Part shown: positions 42,536 through 51,969 of the stretch, piece by piece | How positions within the stretch are numbered: the stretch's first letter is position 1 | Layout: each line of letters starts with the position of its first letter | Assembly: GCA_045588245.1 (NCBI GenBank) | Contig: JAZNDW010000025.1 | Coordinates: forward strand, 1-53,173 | Direction of reading: 5' to 3' | DNA: 53,173 bases | Source: DTU064 sp045588245 | GTDB taxonomy: Bacteria; Bacillota; Clostridia; Oscillospirales; CAG-272 | The notes under the pieces: generated by a model | Seen by the model: the letters and a program-made list of their open reading frames with translations, nothing else | Told to the model about the DNA's origin: nothing | Database searches by the model: none | Translations under genes and position numbers: made by a program

Positions 42536-42567
42536 AAAACATCCCGTTTATAAAAACGGGATGTTTT
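42536..42567 (-). terminator. Terminator of the fibre locus
   Basis: AAAACATCCCGTT (42536-42548) / AACGGGATGTTTT (42555-42567); on the - strand followed by TTATC. It marks the end of the surface operon before GH51. Confidence 0.88.
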
Positions 42568-42576
42568 AATTAAATC

Positions 42577-43182
42577 TTATGGATTCGGAACGAGCTTGCC
42601 ATTCTCGACTGTGACTACTCCCCACGCATCTTTAACAGCGGGAACGTCTCCGTCGTCCGTCGTGCCGAGAGCTTGTATCGTCTGCGAAATGATTCGGACG
42701 TTAAGCACGTAACCGGCTGTAGGAGCGTCCTTCAACGGAGTGCATGATTCGATCAACACACCGGTATTACCGCTCGCAACGGCAGTTTCGTAATAATAAA
42801 ATCCGTCGCTGCACTTAAACCACGGCTCGCCTGAATCTGCGGTCGTTTTAACGTTCAGCACTATCTCATAATCCACCCCTGCGACGGGAGGTGTTGCAAG
42901 GACTTTATTAGGTTCGTCCGCGTTCACCCACGTCACGACTATCGCGGCGCGGACGTAGACGGAATATCCGGGATCGCCGACGTCAACAGAAACATTTTCT
43001 TTATCGTTCCCGACAAACGTTTCTTCGATCGTGATCGCTCCTTCATCATCCGGTGTGAACGTGTTCTCAACTTTTCCGGCTATCCACTGAAGATAGGCAA
43101 ACACCGCAACCGCAGATATCACGGCCAATGTAAGCACAACAGTCACAGCGGTAACCGCCTTATGCATTCTTTTATTTATCAC
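42577..43182 (-). CDS. Small secreted protein with SipW/TasA-type signal segment
   Basis: 201 residues. After a positively charged start and hydrophobic stretch (about 10-28) it has VFAYLQWIAGKVENTFTPD, which fits the SipW-cognate pattern (A-Y/F-hydrophobic... NTF) of TasA/CalY fibre proteins. The mature part is beta-rich, with a central aromatic FYYYE segment. No sorting signal or second membrane helix is present. A GTG start (43182) follows AGAAAGGAGG at 8 nt. It is the last gene of the fibre locus, 37 nt after the giant protein. A minor fibre subunit or chaperone is possible. Confidence 0.8.
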   Translation of the reverse strand: MINKRMHKAVTAVTVVLTLAVISAVAVFAYLQWIAGKVENTFTPDDEGAITIEETFVGNDKENVSVDVGDPGYSVYVRAAIVVTWVNADEPNKVLATPPVAGVDYEIVLNVKTTADSGEPWFKCSDGFYYYETAVASGNTGVLIESCTPLKDAPTAGYVLNVRIISQTIQALGTTDDGDVPAVKDAWGVVTVENGKLVPNP

Positions 43183-43221
43183 GGCATTTGCCTCCTTTCT
43201 GTGTTAATTTGTTTTGCGTGA

Positions 43222-46200
43222 TTACGACGCCGGAGTATACGAGCCAAACTTGTTATCGGCAACGGTTTCGCTCTCAAGCCAATTAGACGGGGCAGACGTA
43301 TTCGTGAACGTAACCGTTACTCCGCTTGTTGTCACATTGATCTCGCTGATAACAGAACCGCTCGTTGCCGCACCGTCTCCGACTTTGTAAGTAACGTTGC
43401 CATATTCCCACGACCAAGCCGTGATCTCTTCAACGGTGTATTCGCCGATAGGCAGCTCGTTGATCTTGATGGAGCCTGCGCCCGTGCGTGAAACGTAAAG
43501 ATCGATGTATTCAAACTTGCCATGACCTATTACATGGAAGATGAAGTTTTCTGCTGACGATTCAGCTGATGGAGTATTGATCTCTTTCGTGATCGTCATG
43601 CTCGTCGTGATAGGCTCAAACAAAGCGTAGAACGTGATTTCGTCGAAGCCTGTGGTAGCATTGGGGGCAGCATTTGCGTGAACGTACGAATCAAGAGGGA
43701 CAAACAATCCGTCTTCCAATACTTCAACAACGCCGGGAACACTGTTTACTGTTGTTTCACATTCAGCGTCAAGATACCATCCGATAAATTCGAAGCCTTC
43801 CCCCGCGGTTGCAGTAGATCCGGCATAATTGTTGGGCAAAAGCTCACCGCTTGGCGATACGTTACCGAAATCGGCAACTTTACCGATCGAACACACAGCC
43901 ACATAGTGAACCTGATACTGCTTTGGCAGATAATAGAACGTCAACACGTTCGAAGCTTCATCTATACGGATGATGATAGACTTTTCAGCAGCACCTGTTA
44001 TAGTATACTCGACTCCGTCTTCTTCATAAATGTTTGGAGCTGTAAATGAAACCTCGCGGTCAAATTTAGCAGCAGGAAGTGTTGTATTTCCGCCAGCAAC
44101 GGGAATCTCAGCGCCGATATCAGTCGTAGACTCCCTTGTATCGGCTATTTCAAGCACGGCATTGGTACCGTAAACTAAGTACTGAACCGTATAACCGTAA
44201 TAAAGACGATTATAATAAAGTCTTATTTCGACACCGGCAACGGAGAGTGCACCCTTGATATCAGCAAGGGAAGCATTGCTACCGGTTGTGGCAAAATCGC
44301 TCGGCTTACCAGCGTCAAACGCTGTTGCTTCATATTTTTTATAAGATCCGTTTTCATACGCTATCTTAAAGCCTTTTTCTTCGGTCTTTGTTATAGCGCC
44401 GTTAACGATCGTGACATCATACCACACAACCGTCGCATACGAAAATTCAAATCCGTCGTATGTTTTCGGCGTGGCTGATTTATAGTTCGTAACACCGTCA
44501 ACAAGTAAGTCGTCGATACCCTTTTCGGCTTCATAATAGTTGTACTTGTTGTCAACATACGCATCTTCCTGATAATGTTCGACGATGTACGGACCGTGTT
44601 CCAGGTCTTTCACGTAATAGAACGTGATGATGTTTGCATCAATCACATTCGTTTCCGTAGAATCAGGCTGATATTGGATCGATTTGGTGATGTAATAAGT
44701 ATTATTATAGGGTCTATAGCCTGCGATCGGCTTGAACTTTTCCGTCACAATGGCGTTTGGTGTAAATACCGTTTTCGTTTCTCCAATTTCCAGGCCTGTA
44801 GTATAATCCACGTACCGAACCTTATACCAAATTCCTTCTGAATAGACATAATAGAACGTATATTCATTGGGGTCTACATCTGATTCCGGATCTTTTGTAG
44901 AAATCAGAATCGAATGTGAGTTGACCGTCGGGAAATATTTCAACTGGTAATTTATGCCACCTTCATCGCTGAAATCATACAGATCGGTCAGTCCCTTCGC
45001 GTCGAACGTTTTCGTTCGACCTGCCGTAGAGTGGCCTGTCGTAGGGTTTGCGATAACAACGTCGTCGCTCTTGTCAGTATTCTCGCTCTCGCTCGTTATT
45101 CCCGCACCCATATATACGTAATTGACCGTATATTCCGTATCAATTTCGCTCAACCATTCAGCAAACAGGTATAAATCCTTTGTGATCTCCATAGAATCGG
45201 GAGCAAACTTTTTCTTGTTGTTCTCGTCCATGTAGAACCATCCGACAAACTGATATCCATTTCGTTTGGGCGTGTGCGAATACGCAGTTCCGACCAATGC
45301 GCCGTGTTCTACTTCGATAGGATACGTCATCACGGGAGGCTCAGTCACGTCGTTGGGAAGTGTAATCGTATCCGGATCTTCCTGCGGTTTCCACGGATCT
45401 CCCTTATCATCAGAGGGATCATTAATGTCCATATCGGTGTAGAGATAGTAGAAATAAACGTTACGAATAACCGGCGTCCACTTGGCGTAGATTTCAAAGT
45501 CTGTTATAGGCATGGTACCATTTTTCCAGTCCACTTCTGTGCCAGTGAAGCACTGAGGCGTGGTATACCAACCGCCAAATTCGTACGCACCGGGCTCGTA
45601 AGTGGTGGGATAAGGCGGCACATAAGCGCTTGCAGGCTTACCATCCACCGTTAAATCTTTTAACGGATATTCGTACATCAAGTCGGTTATTGTCTGAACA
45701 GTAGTATTGACGTTATGAAATTTGAAGTCAACACGTTCACGTTTATAGTACAGGAAATTGTTATATTCACTTCCTTGGACCTGTTGACTTACAACATCAA
45801 CAGCAGTCATACCTGTAATATCTTTTTGCGAAAATTTAGAACTACCGGCAGCTACATTCTCCTGATAATACAATTCGGATTTATCGTAGTATACTCCGTT
45901 GTAAAGCTTTCTTTCATTGCCATTCTCGGGACTAGACTGATCAAAGCTTTCAAACATGTAATACAAGTGAACTGTGTAGTTCGTGTTTTGTGTAACCGCA
46001 TTTACCACGCGTACACCATCAGTGGTATCGCAAAGGTCTGATGTCATGTTTATTTTTTTTGAAACAGCAGTAGTACTGGTATTCCCTTCAACAGACCAGC
46101 CGTACAAACCCGGGTAATGTGCAGAAGTTGGCCATATGTCACCGATGGTCTGGTTATACTTTGCCTTGATATAAAATCTCGTGCTGCTTCCGGTTCCACT

Positions 46201-49014
46201 CACATAACTCTCAGGCTTAATACAACTGCTATAGCACTCATCCGTATGAATATGAGCACTTGCACCACAGGTCCAGGTGTAACAAGCGTCAGAGTGAGCG
46301 TGAATGGCATCCTTGTAGCAAGCATCACCGTGAAGATGTTCCGTCAGGCCGCAGTCCAAACAAGTATCAGTATGGTCATGTTCACTCAGGGCACAATAGG
46401 TACAGCTGCCATCACCGTGGACATGACAAATTGTGGGGGCTATATTTCCGCTCGTTGTGCTGCCGGTATAGGTATACCACTGTCCATTAATGTATATGTA
46501 GTATGTACCATTGTTACGCCTATATACTTGTCCCTCAGACGGATTGTTCGGTGCGTTGTTGCCAACATTATTATTTGGAGTTTCCACACCTTGGTAACAT
46601 ATGATAGTATGCTCATCCGCAGTATGCACATCCTTGGTGCAACAAGCAGCACTGTGAGTATGGGCCATCTTACCGCATACATAGCAGGCTTCCGTGTGGA
46701 CATGGAGTGTGCAATCGCTGTAATCGCAACCGCCTTCCTCATGAGAGTGTTCTACCTTCCCACATTCTAAGATGGCAGGTAAATTACTGACTGTGTATGC
46801 TCCTCGGCTAGGATTGGAAATTGTTCCATTCAGTAACCCACGATATTGAGTGTCAGTGCCCAAATAGTACCAACCCGTGTGCGTATAGAAGAAATTGTGA
46901 TATGTATCGTTTCTATTATAACGATAAATATATCCTACCTGGGGATTGGTAATCGCTGCAATGGCATTATTTGTTGTGCCTGAGCTAGAAGAAATACCCT
47001 CAGTGTAGCCAGCATTCGGACCATAACATGTAATATCATGAACATGCTCATCCAGCGCACAGCACGCCTCCGTGTGCTGATGGCCATCCTGATCACACAA
47101 AGTACAACTGATTCCGTGGGTATGTTCAGTTAATACGCAGGTCAAGCACTCCGCTGTATGGGCAGCGTGTTCGGGAATTGTGCAGGTCAGCGTGGAAATA
47201 CATTCTGCACTATGGATATGGTCTTGAATGCCGCAAATCAGCTTATAGGAGCAATTTCCATCCGTGTGAACATGACTAGCGGCCGGAGGGGTAAAAGTTG
47301 CATTTCCAATGTTGAACTGCAATGTATATACATTTCTGGAATAGTACACATTTACTACAGTCGAGCCATCGCCTTCTACGATAACTTTTCTATCAGAAGC
47401 TAAATCAGTGCGTTTTGATTCTTCATATTCTGTTTTTACTGCGTTGTAGGTAAAATAAGCAGCTTCGCTCAAACCGGTAGCCGTAGTATGATCCGTACCG
47501 CTGACGTGATCGTTGGAATGAACGGTACCGTCATAAGTGCCGTTCGCATTTATACCGATCTGTTTGGAATCCCAATAACTGTATCCATCATCATCCGCAT
47601 TTTCGCGCCAATAAACAACAGTATACGTAGTTGTTGTCGTTTCCCACAGTGCCTTATACGCCGTGTTGTAATGCGGCATCGACGTGGGGGGCACGTTTTC
47701 ATAGCCGTCACCGGTATAAAATCCGTTAGAGTCGGGGCCTGTGCCGAGAGGGGGAATCGGATTTTCTGTCGTATCTACCTGCTCCGTCTTCACCAAATCC
47801 CAACCGCTGAAAATATATCCGTGGCGAATTGGATCGGCAACGGAGATATAGGTTTCATATCGCACATAGAGCGTCTCGACACCGTAACCGCCATTACAGT
47901 CAAACTCCATGAGGTAATAGTCGCGCTCCAAGTATACCTCGAAAATGGTACTTCCGTCAGCCGCAACCGTTTCCGGCTGATAGAAAAGAGGTGTAAATCC
48001 AACAAAATTGGTGGGATTGACTTGTTCTGTCGGAGGTCTCGTTCCCGTTTCAGCCTTGATGTCATCGCCGCTCAATTTTTTGGACGTATCTTCCGTATAA
48101 AGGTCATCGTAAATGTTCTGGAAATAGTAACGAACCTCGTATTTCACCTTTGCAGGAAAATATCCAACGTACACGACTTTGTTTTCCACAAGGTCATTGT
48201 ATTGAAGCAGCACGGAATCAATGGCTTCTTCTCCGAGTTTATTGCCATCTTCATCGGTCAGCCACGCTTCATAACCCATTATCGTAGGGGTATGAACGGA
48301 CTTGTTAATGTCACCTGTCTGCCCTGATTTGAGCGTCGCAATATAGGGAGTGAACGCATCGCCCATATTTGTGATAACAAGCTCGTCCGATATGTCAGAC
48401 TCCTGATATGAATAAAGAGTGTACTCTATCGTAACCGTTACAAACTCGGGGATTTCGTCATCGTCGTCGCCGTCTGCGGCGTAAAATTCGGCGGAGTCCT
48501 CGCCCGTGTAAACGGTCTCTTCCCCGTTAAGCAGCGTTACCGTGAACGCCGGTGTGACGTAGGCGTCCTCGCCTACGTCGGCGCGACAACGCACCTGTGC
48601 GGTGCCGTCGTCGCGGAGCATATTCTTCAAGAGTGCCGCCGTCAGAGGGAGCGTCACTTCTTTTGCGTCGTAGATGTTGATCCAGAGATTATTCTTCTCG
48701 GGGTGGAGTATCTGCCACTGATATTTGGCATCTGCCGAAATTTTCTCGGCAGTGATCTCGATCTTTTCGTATTCGTACAGCTCAAGCGAGTAGCATTCCA
48801 CGCCGTCACGCAGAATCTTGATGAAGCCTGCGTATTCCTCGGTGGTGGCGGAGCCGCCGGCTCCGCTTGCCGAATCGTGGACGGCTCCTGCGTCCACATC
48901 TTCGTTGACGGGCTCCGAATGTGCCGTCATGGGCATGCATGTCACGACCATCAAAAGCGAAAGGAGGAACGATATTATTCTGAATTTTGCAGTTGATTTT
49001 ACAGTTGTATTCAC
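43222..49014 (-). CDS. Giant secreted surface protein with His/Cys-rich array and beta repeats
   Basis: 1930 residues. A standard signal peptide (cleavage after TAHS, near 33) is followed by beta-rich segments and InlB/Flg_new-like repeats (HGYIFSGWD, GYQFVGW, YEFGGWYTT). Residues about 580-938 form a histidine/cysteine array of about fifteen H-x-H...C units (for example HVHTDGNC, HIHSAEC, HTHGISC), interrupted by two aromatic modules (about 662-748 and 808-860). MucBP-like YVDYTTGLEIG repeats follow (about 1330-1800), then a pilin-type Cna-B-like domain (about 1805-1905). There is no sorting signal or C-terminal helix. GTG 49014 has AAGGAGG. The array probably binds metal or makes disulfides. 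A fibre core or adhesin role is inferred. Confidence 0.85.
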   Translation of the reverse strand: MNTTVKSTAKFRIISFLLSLLMVVTCMPMTAHSEPVNEDVDAGAVHDSASGAGGSATTEEYAGFIKILRDGVECYSLELYEYEKIEITAEKISADAKYQWQILHPEKNNLWINIYDAKEVTLPLTAALLKNMLRDDGTAQVRCRADVGEDAYVTPAFTVTLLNGEETVYTGEDSAEFYAADGDDDDEIPEFVTVTIEYTLYSYQESDISDELVITNMGDAFTPYIATLKSGQTGDINKSVHTPTIMGYEAWLTDEDGNKLGEEAIDSVLLQYNDLVENKVVYVGYFPAKVKYEVRYYFQNIYDDLYTEDTSKKLSGDDIKAETGTRPPTEQVNPTNFVGFTPLFYQPETVAADGSTIFEVYLERDYYLMEFDCNGGYGVETLYVRYETYISVADPIRHGYIFSGWDLVKTEQVDTTENPIPPLGTGPDSNGFYTGDGYENVPPTSMPHYNTAYKALWETTTTTYTVVYWRENADDDGYSYWDSKQIGINANGTYDGTVHSNDHVSGTDHTTATGLSEAAYFTYNAVKTEYEESKRTDLASDRKVIVEGDGSTVVNVYYSRNVYTLQFNIGNATFTPPAASHVHTDGNCSYKLICGIQDHIHSAECISTLTCTIPEHAAHTAECLTCVLTEHTHGISCTLCDQDGHQHTEACCALDEHVHDITCYGPNAGYTEGISSSSGTTNNAIAAITNPQVGYIYRYNRNDTYHNFFYTHTGWYYLGTDTQYRGLLNGTISNPSRGAYTVSNLPAILECGKVEHSHEEGGCDYSDCTLHVHTEACYVCGKMAHTHSAACCTKDVHTADEHTIICYQGVETPNNNVGNNAPNNPSEGQVYRRNNGTYYIYINGQWYTYTGSTTSGNIAPTICHVHGDGSCTYCALSEHDHTDTCLDCGLTEHLHGDACYKDAIHAHSDACYTWTCGASAHIHTDECYSSCIKPESYVSGTGSSTRFYIKAKYNQTIGDIWPTSAHYPGLYGWSVEGNTSTTAVSKKINMTSDLCDTTDGVRVVNAVTQNTNYTVHLYYMFESFDQSSPENGNERKLYNGVYYDKSELYYQENVAAGSSKFSQKDITGMTAVDVVSQQVQGSEYNNFLYYKRERVDFKFHNVNTTVQTITDLMYEYPLKDLTVDGKPASAYVPPYPTTYEPGAYEFGGWYTTPQCFTGTEVDWKNGTMPITDFEIYAKWTPVIRNVYFYYLYTDMDINDPSDDKGDPWKPQEDPDTITLPNDVTEPPVMTYPIEVEHGALVGTAYSHTPKRNGYQFVGWFYMDENNKKKFAPDSMEITKDLYLFAEWLSEIDTEYTVNYVYMGAGITSESENTDKSDDVVIANPTTGHSTAGRTKTFDAKGLTDLYDFSDEGGINYQLKYFPTVNSHSILISTKDPESDVDPNEYTFYYVYSEGIWYKVRYVDYTTGLEIGETKTVFTPNAIVTEKFKPIAGYRPYNNTYYITKSIQYQPDSTETNVIDANIITFYYVKDLEHGPYIVEHYQEDAYVDNKYNYYEAEKGIDDLLVDGVTNYKSATPKTYDGFEFSYATVVWYDVTIVNGAITKTEEKGFKIAYENGSYKKYEATAFDAGKPSDFATTGSNASLADIKGALSVAGVEIRLYYNRLYYGYTVQYLVYGTNAVLEIADTRESTTDIGAEIPVAGGNTTLPAAKFDREVSFTAPNIYEEDGVEYTITGAAEKSIIIRIDEASNVLTFYYLPKQYQVHYVAVCSIGKVADFGNVSPSGELLPNNYAGSTATAGEGFEFIGWYLDAECETTVNSVPGVVEVLEDGLFVPLDSYVHANAAPNATTGFDEITFYALFEPITTSMTITKEINTPSAESSAENFIFHVIGHGKFEYIDLYVSRTGAGSIKINELPIGEYTVEEITAWSWEYGNVTYKVGDGAATSGSVISEINVTTSGVTVTFTNTSAPSNWLESETVADNKFGSYTPAS
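46200..47280 (-). repeat. His-x-His...Cys coding repeats
   Basis: About thirteen clear units of the form H-x-H-x(3-6)-C and two variants, in two main groups plus one between the aromatic inserts. Units differ in length and sequence (DHIHSAEC, GHQHTEAC, EHDHTDTC, IHAHSDAC), so this is an old degenerate array, not a recent amplification. The stretch is less GC-rich than the 5' end of the gene. Confidence 0.75.
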
Positions 49015-49029
49015 GTTTTCCTCCTTATA

Positions 49030-49656
49030 TTATGTATTAAACGTCGACGTAAAAACGTCCTCGGCGCTTTCGCTGCCGATCGTTTCCGCCATGTATGCGT
49101 GGAAAGTCAAGGTTATCCCTTCCGATTCACGATTGTAGTTGTCGCTGACGGTGATAAGGTTACCCTCCAATATATTGATAGTTCCCGTGCCGTTTCCGTT
49201 GAAAGTTTCATCAAGATCAGTATAATAAACGTAAAGATCGCCGCCGTTTTTGCCTTTGATGCCGAGCAACGTCCAAATAGTTTCATCAATTGCATAACTA
49301 ACGCCGTTACTGCCAAGGCTGTCGACAACCTCAACGTAAAGATACGCATCGATTGCGGTCTTATTTGTGATTCTTATCTGCGGGTCCTTTGGCACATCAA
49401 CACCGGGCATGAGAATGTATGAATTTGTTGTCACTTCATCTTCACCAAGCGTATATCCGCCGTCGCTAACGCGCACGGCTTTGTGCTCAAAAAGCTCGAT
49501 GTCACCGACAAGTTCTGCCGAAATCGTTACGTTTCCGGAAAAATCGACAGACTTGATGTACTTTGCATATACGACGCCAACAGTCATTAAAAGCGAAAAA
49601 ACCACGACTACAAGCGCGGTCATAATATGAAATTTTGCCATGTTGCGAGCTTTCAT
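49030..49656 (-). CDS. SipW/TasA-type secreted subunit
   Basis: 208 residues. The hydrophobic segment (about 10-30) leads into GVVYAKYIKSVDFSGNVTI, an AKY-type processing region like those of two neighbours. The mature protein is beta-rich with PQIRITNKTAIDAYLYVEVV, a TasA/camelysin-like core motif. No anchor is present. It starts with AAAAGGAGGCGG upstream of ATG 49656 and stops 15 nt before the giant gene. A structural fibre subunit is the likeliest role. Confidence 0.82.
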   Translation of the reverse strand: MKARNMAKFHIMTALVVVVFSLLMTVGVVYAKYIKSVDFSGNVTISAELVGDIELFEHKAVRVSDGGYTLGEDEVTTNSYILMPGVDVPKDPQIRITNKTAIDAYLYVEVVDSLGSNGVSYAIDETIWTLLGIKGKNGGDLYVYYTDLDETFNGNGTGTINILEGNLITVSDNYNRESEGITLTFHAYMAETIGSESAEDVFTSTFNT

Positions 49657-49698
49657 TTTTTGCCGCCTCCTTTTAGTCGTTTGTATAATTAGGCCTCG

Positions 49699-50220
49699 TC
49701 AGTCGATCTGAACGAAACTGCACGTCACGTCAAAGTCAAAGCTTGCCGAGCAACTCTCCCCTGTAGCTCCCGCAGTAAATGCATCCTGATCATCGACAAA
49801 AAACGTCAGCGTATGCGTCGCTTCATTTCCGTTGGTCGAGAGCACCCACTCGTCGGTCGAGAACATGTACGCGTTGCCGTTCTTGACAGGAGTGACGTCG
49901 CCGATCTTGACACCGACGCCTGCGGGAAGCACCACGGAAACGATTATATCGTATTCAACAGCAACCTCGGAATCGTTTCTTACGGTGATAACGTAATCAC
50001 CTCTCACCGTACCTTCGCTTAAATTAACGGATACGTCGTTTTTATCCATTCCCGCCTTAACGTCAAACTTGGCGACGCGCGCGCCGTCATCACCGTCGTC
50101 ACGGGACATATATTTTGCGTACAGCCCCGACATCATAGCGATCGAGATGAGCACGAGCGAAAACAAAACGCACGCAATGCCTATCATAACACTGCCCGTG
50201 CGTCTGCTCTGTCCGTTCAT
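49699..50220 (-). CDS. SipW/TasA-type secreted subunit
   Basis: 173 residues. The hydrophobic N-terminus (about 11-31) ends in SGLYAKYMSRDDGDDGARVAK, closely matching TFAKYVTSADGSDSARVAK in the gene at 51970-52698. The mature part has VITVRNDSEVAVEYDIIVSV and ends TCSFVQID, as the other subunit ends TVVTQID. It lies 37 nt after the SipW-type peptidase gene. Likely a fibre subunit processed by that peptidase. Confidence 0.84.
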   Translation of the reverse strand: MNGQSRRTGSVMIGIACVLFSLVLISIAMMSGLYAKYMSRDDGDDGARVAKFDVKAGMDKNDVSVNLSEGTVRGDYVITVRNDSEVAVEYDIIVSVVLPAGVGVKIGDVTPVKNGNAYMFSTDEWVLSTNGNEATHTLTFFVDDQDAFTAGATGESCSASFDFDVTCSFVQID

Positions 50221-50257
50221 GCTTATCCCACCTTTCCATTATTGACTATCGTTATTG

Positions 50258-50863
50258 TTATTCGTTATCTTTCGCGTCCGTGTCGGACGGCTTAATTTCC
50301 ATAGACGCCTGAAGACGGCGGATCTCCTCTTTGATGCGGTCAAGCTCGTCATCGTCGCGCTTTTTCTCGCGGCGGAACGACATTTCCATCAAAACTATCG
50401 CCGCGGCGACGAGAGCTATCATAACTACGGGACTTTTTATAAATTCCACCGCAGCACCAACGTTCGCCACGCTGTATACGACCTCGCCCTTGATGTCGGC
50501 GCGGCTGATCGGCTCGTCTGCCGTATCGTTGGCATCACCCTGCGTCGTTACCGTTTCTTCGTCGGCGGAGATGATGCGATGCACGATCAGCTCGCCGTGC
50601 GACTGATACACAACGACGTCACCGACGTCGTATTCGTCGCGTTCGCGGACGATTATCAAATCGTCAACGGACAGCTCGGGCTCCATACTGCCCGAAAGCA
50701 CCACCGATGCACCGACGCCGAATGGCATCGGCATCGAGTTGCCGACGAGGCTTTCCGCGTTCAGCGAATATACCTCAAGGCCAATGATCGCACCGAGAAG
50801 AATGAAAAGGACGATACGCACTACAGTGCGCTTTATATTACCGCTTTTGTTTTTCTGCTTCAT
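50258..50863 (-). CDS. sipW: SipW-type (ER/archaeal-type) signal peptidase I
   Basis: 201 residues. An N-terminal helix, then MPMPFGVGASVVLSGSMEPE with the nucleophile Ser59, GDVVVYQSHGELIVHRI with His95 in place of the Lys of ordinary bacterial signal peptidase I, and GDANDTAD with Asp. This Ser-His-Asp arrangement is typical of SipW. A C-terminal helix and charged tail with coiled-coil character follow. ATG 50863 overlaps the previous stop by ATGA; a GTG nine bases earlier is not preferred. It should process the AKY-type substrates encoded around it. Confidence 0.93.
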   Translation of the reverse strand: MKQKNKSGNIKRTVVRIVLFILLGAIIGLEVYSLNAESLVGNSMPMPFGVGASVVLSGSMEPELSVDDLIIVRERDEYDVGDVVVYQSHGELIVHRIISADEETVTTQGDANDTADEPISRADIKGEVVYSVANVGAAVEFIKSPVVMIALVAAAIVLMEMSFRREKKRDDDELDRIKEEIRRLQASMEIKPSDTDAKDNE

Positions 50864-51813
50864 TGATCCCACTTATCCCGACGCGATTTTTTATATAAAA
50901 AGTAAGCAACTATCACGATGAGTGCGAGAAGCGCGATGATAAGATATCTCACGCCGTCGTCGCCCGTCTGCGGTGCGTCACCCGGATCATCGGGATCGGG
51001 ACTCAATTCAGCCATCGTGCCGATTTCGATGTTCAAAACGAACTTTTCTTCAAGCACAAGATTGCCTATCATCGTGTCGTAGGCATTGTCGTCCCCCTCA
51101 AAGGGCCACTGCCACTCGAGCGTATACGTCGCGGTCTTATGGGCACCGATAGTCGCCGTTTCGTTCATTTCACTAAGACGGTCGAGCGGAACCCACTCGT
51201 CCTCGCCGCCGAGGTGATACTCGCCCTCTGCGTCAACGACGCGAACGACGATAGGAATCGCAATATCCGGTCCTGTTACTTGCGGATCCATATACAATTC
51301 GTAATCGAGCGCAACGTCGCCCGTATTTTCGATGGTAAACGTGTATCCGTTTGACGTTCCGGGAGCGATGAGCTTATCTCCGTTATTGCTTTGAACAGTA
51401 ATAACGCCCTCTCCGTTTTCATAGGAAGCCTTGAAAAATTCTATTTTCGTATCTGCTGACCAAACGGTGTTTTCATCGTACACGATGAAACCGCCGTCAG
51501 CACTTGCCGTGAGAGCAAACGTAGACACAAGGGACGATAGCGGCGACGATTCGCGTCTGTATTCCGCAAGCTCCTCGGCATACTTTATCGTGCCGTCGGG
51601 CTGCTTTGTACCGATGCGGACACGTGTCATGTCTGTAGATTCGGTGAGCGGGAACACGTTATTGCCTTTAACTGGCGACCAAGCCGAAATACGACTGAAG
51701 AGTATCGCAAGCGAACAAAACTCCAACAAGATCAAGATCACGAGAATGACACCGAGCGCACGCGAGGAGCCGCGGCGGCGAAGACTGTCATAATTATTCA
51801 TTTGTGCCTGCAT
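50860..51813 (-). CDS. Fibre-locus surface protein with APQTG sorting signal
   Basis: 317 residues. The N-terminal hydrophobic segment (about 20-45) is followed by a long spacer and a TasA-like beta core, KLIAPGTSNGYTFTIENTGD, ALDYELYMDP and TATYTLEWQWPFEGDDN. The C-terminus has APQTG (280-284), a hydrophobic helix and KKSRRDKWDQ: a sortase signal. It is the only subunit in the locus with an anchor, so it may hold the fibre to the wall, like TapA for TasA. ATG 51813 has AAAAGGAGGG upstream. The stop overlaps the sipW start. Confidence 0.87.
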   Translation of the reverse strand: MQAQMNNYDSLRRRGSSRALGVILVILILLEFCSLAILFSRISAWSPVKGNNVFPLTESTDMTRVRIGTKQPDGTIKYAEELAEYRRESSPLSSLVSTFALTASADGGFIVYDENTVWSADTKIEFFKASYENGEGVITVQSNNGDKLIAPGTSNGYTFTIENTGDVALDYELYMDPQVTGPDIAIPIVVRVVDAEGEYHLGGEDEWVPLDRLSEMNETATIGAHKTATYTLEWQWPFEGDDNAYDTMIGNLVLEEKFVLNIEIGTMAELSPDPDDPGDAPQTGDDGVRYLIIALLALIVIVAYFLYKKSRRDKWDQ

Positions 51814-51969
51814 TTGTGTTCCCTCCTTTTTTCGTATTTGTTCTTTCCCTTTTGCACGCACCCGCCACGCGGATAAATGCAAAGAGGAAAGGATTTTTCA
51901 TTCCCCTCGGCTCTGCCACGTCGAGCCGAGGGGATGATTTGTTTTATGTAAGTTTAGATTAGGCTAAAA

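Noticed and set aside
47488..48327. 279-codon + strand frame
   Set aside because: Antisense to the giant surface protein, with no start signal.
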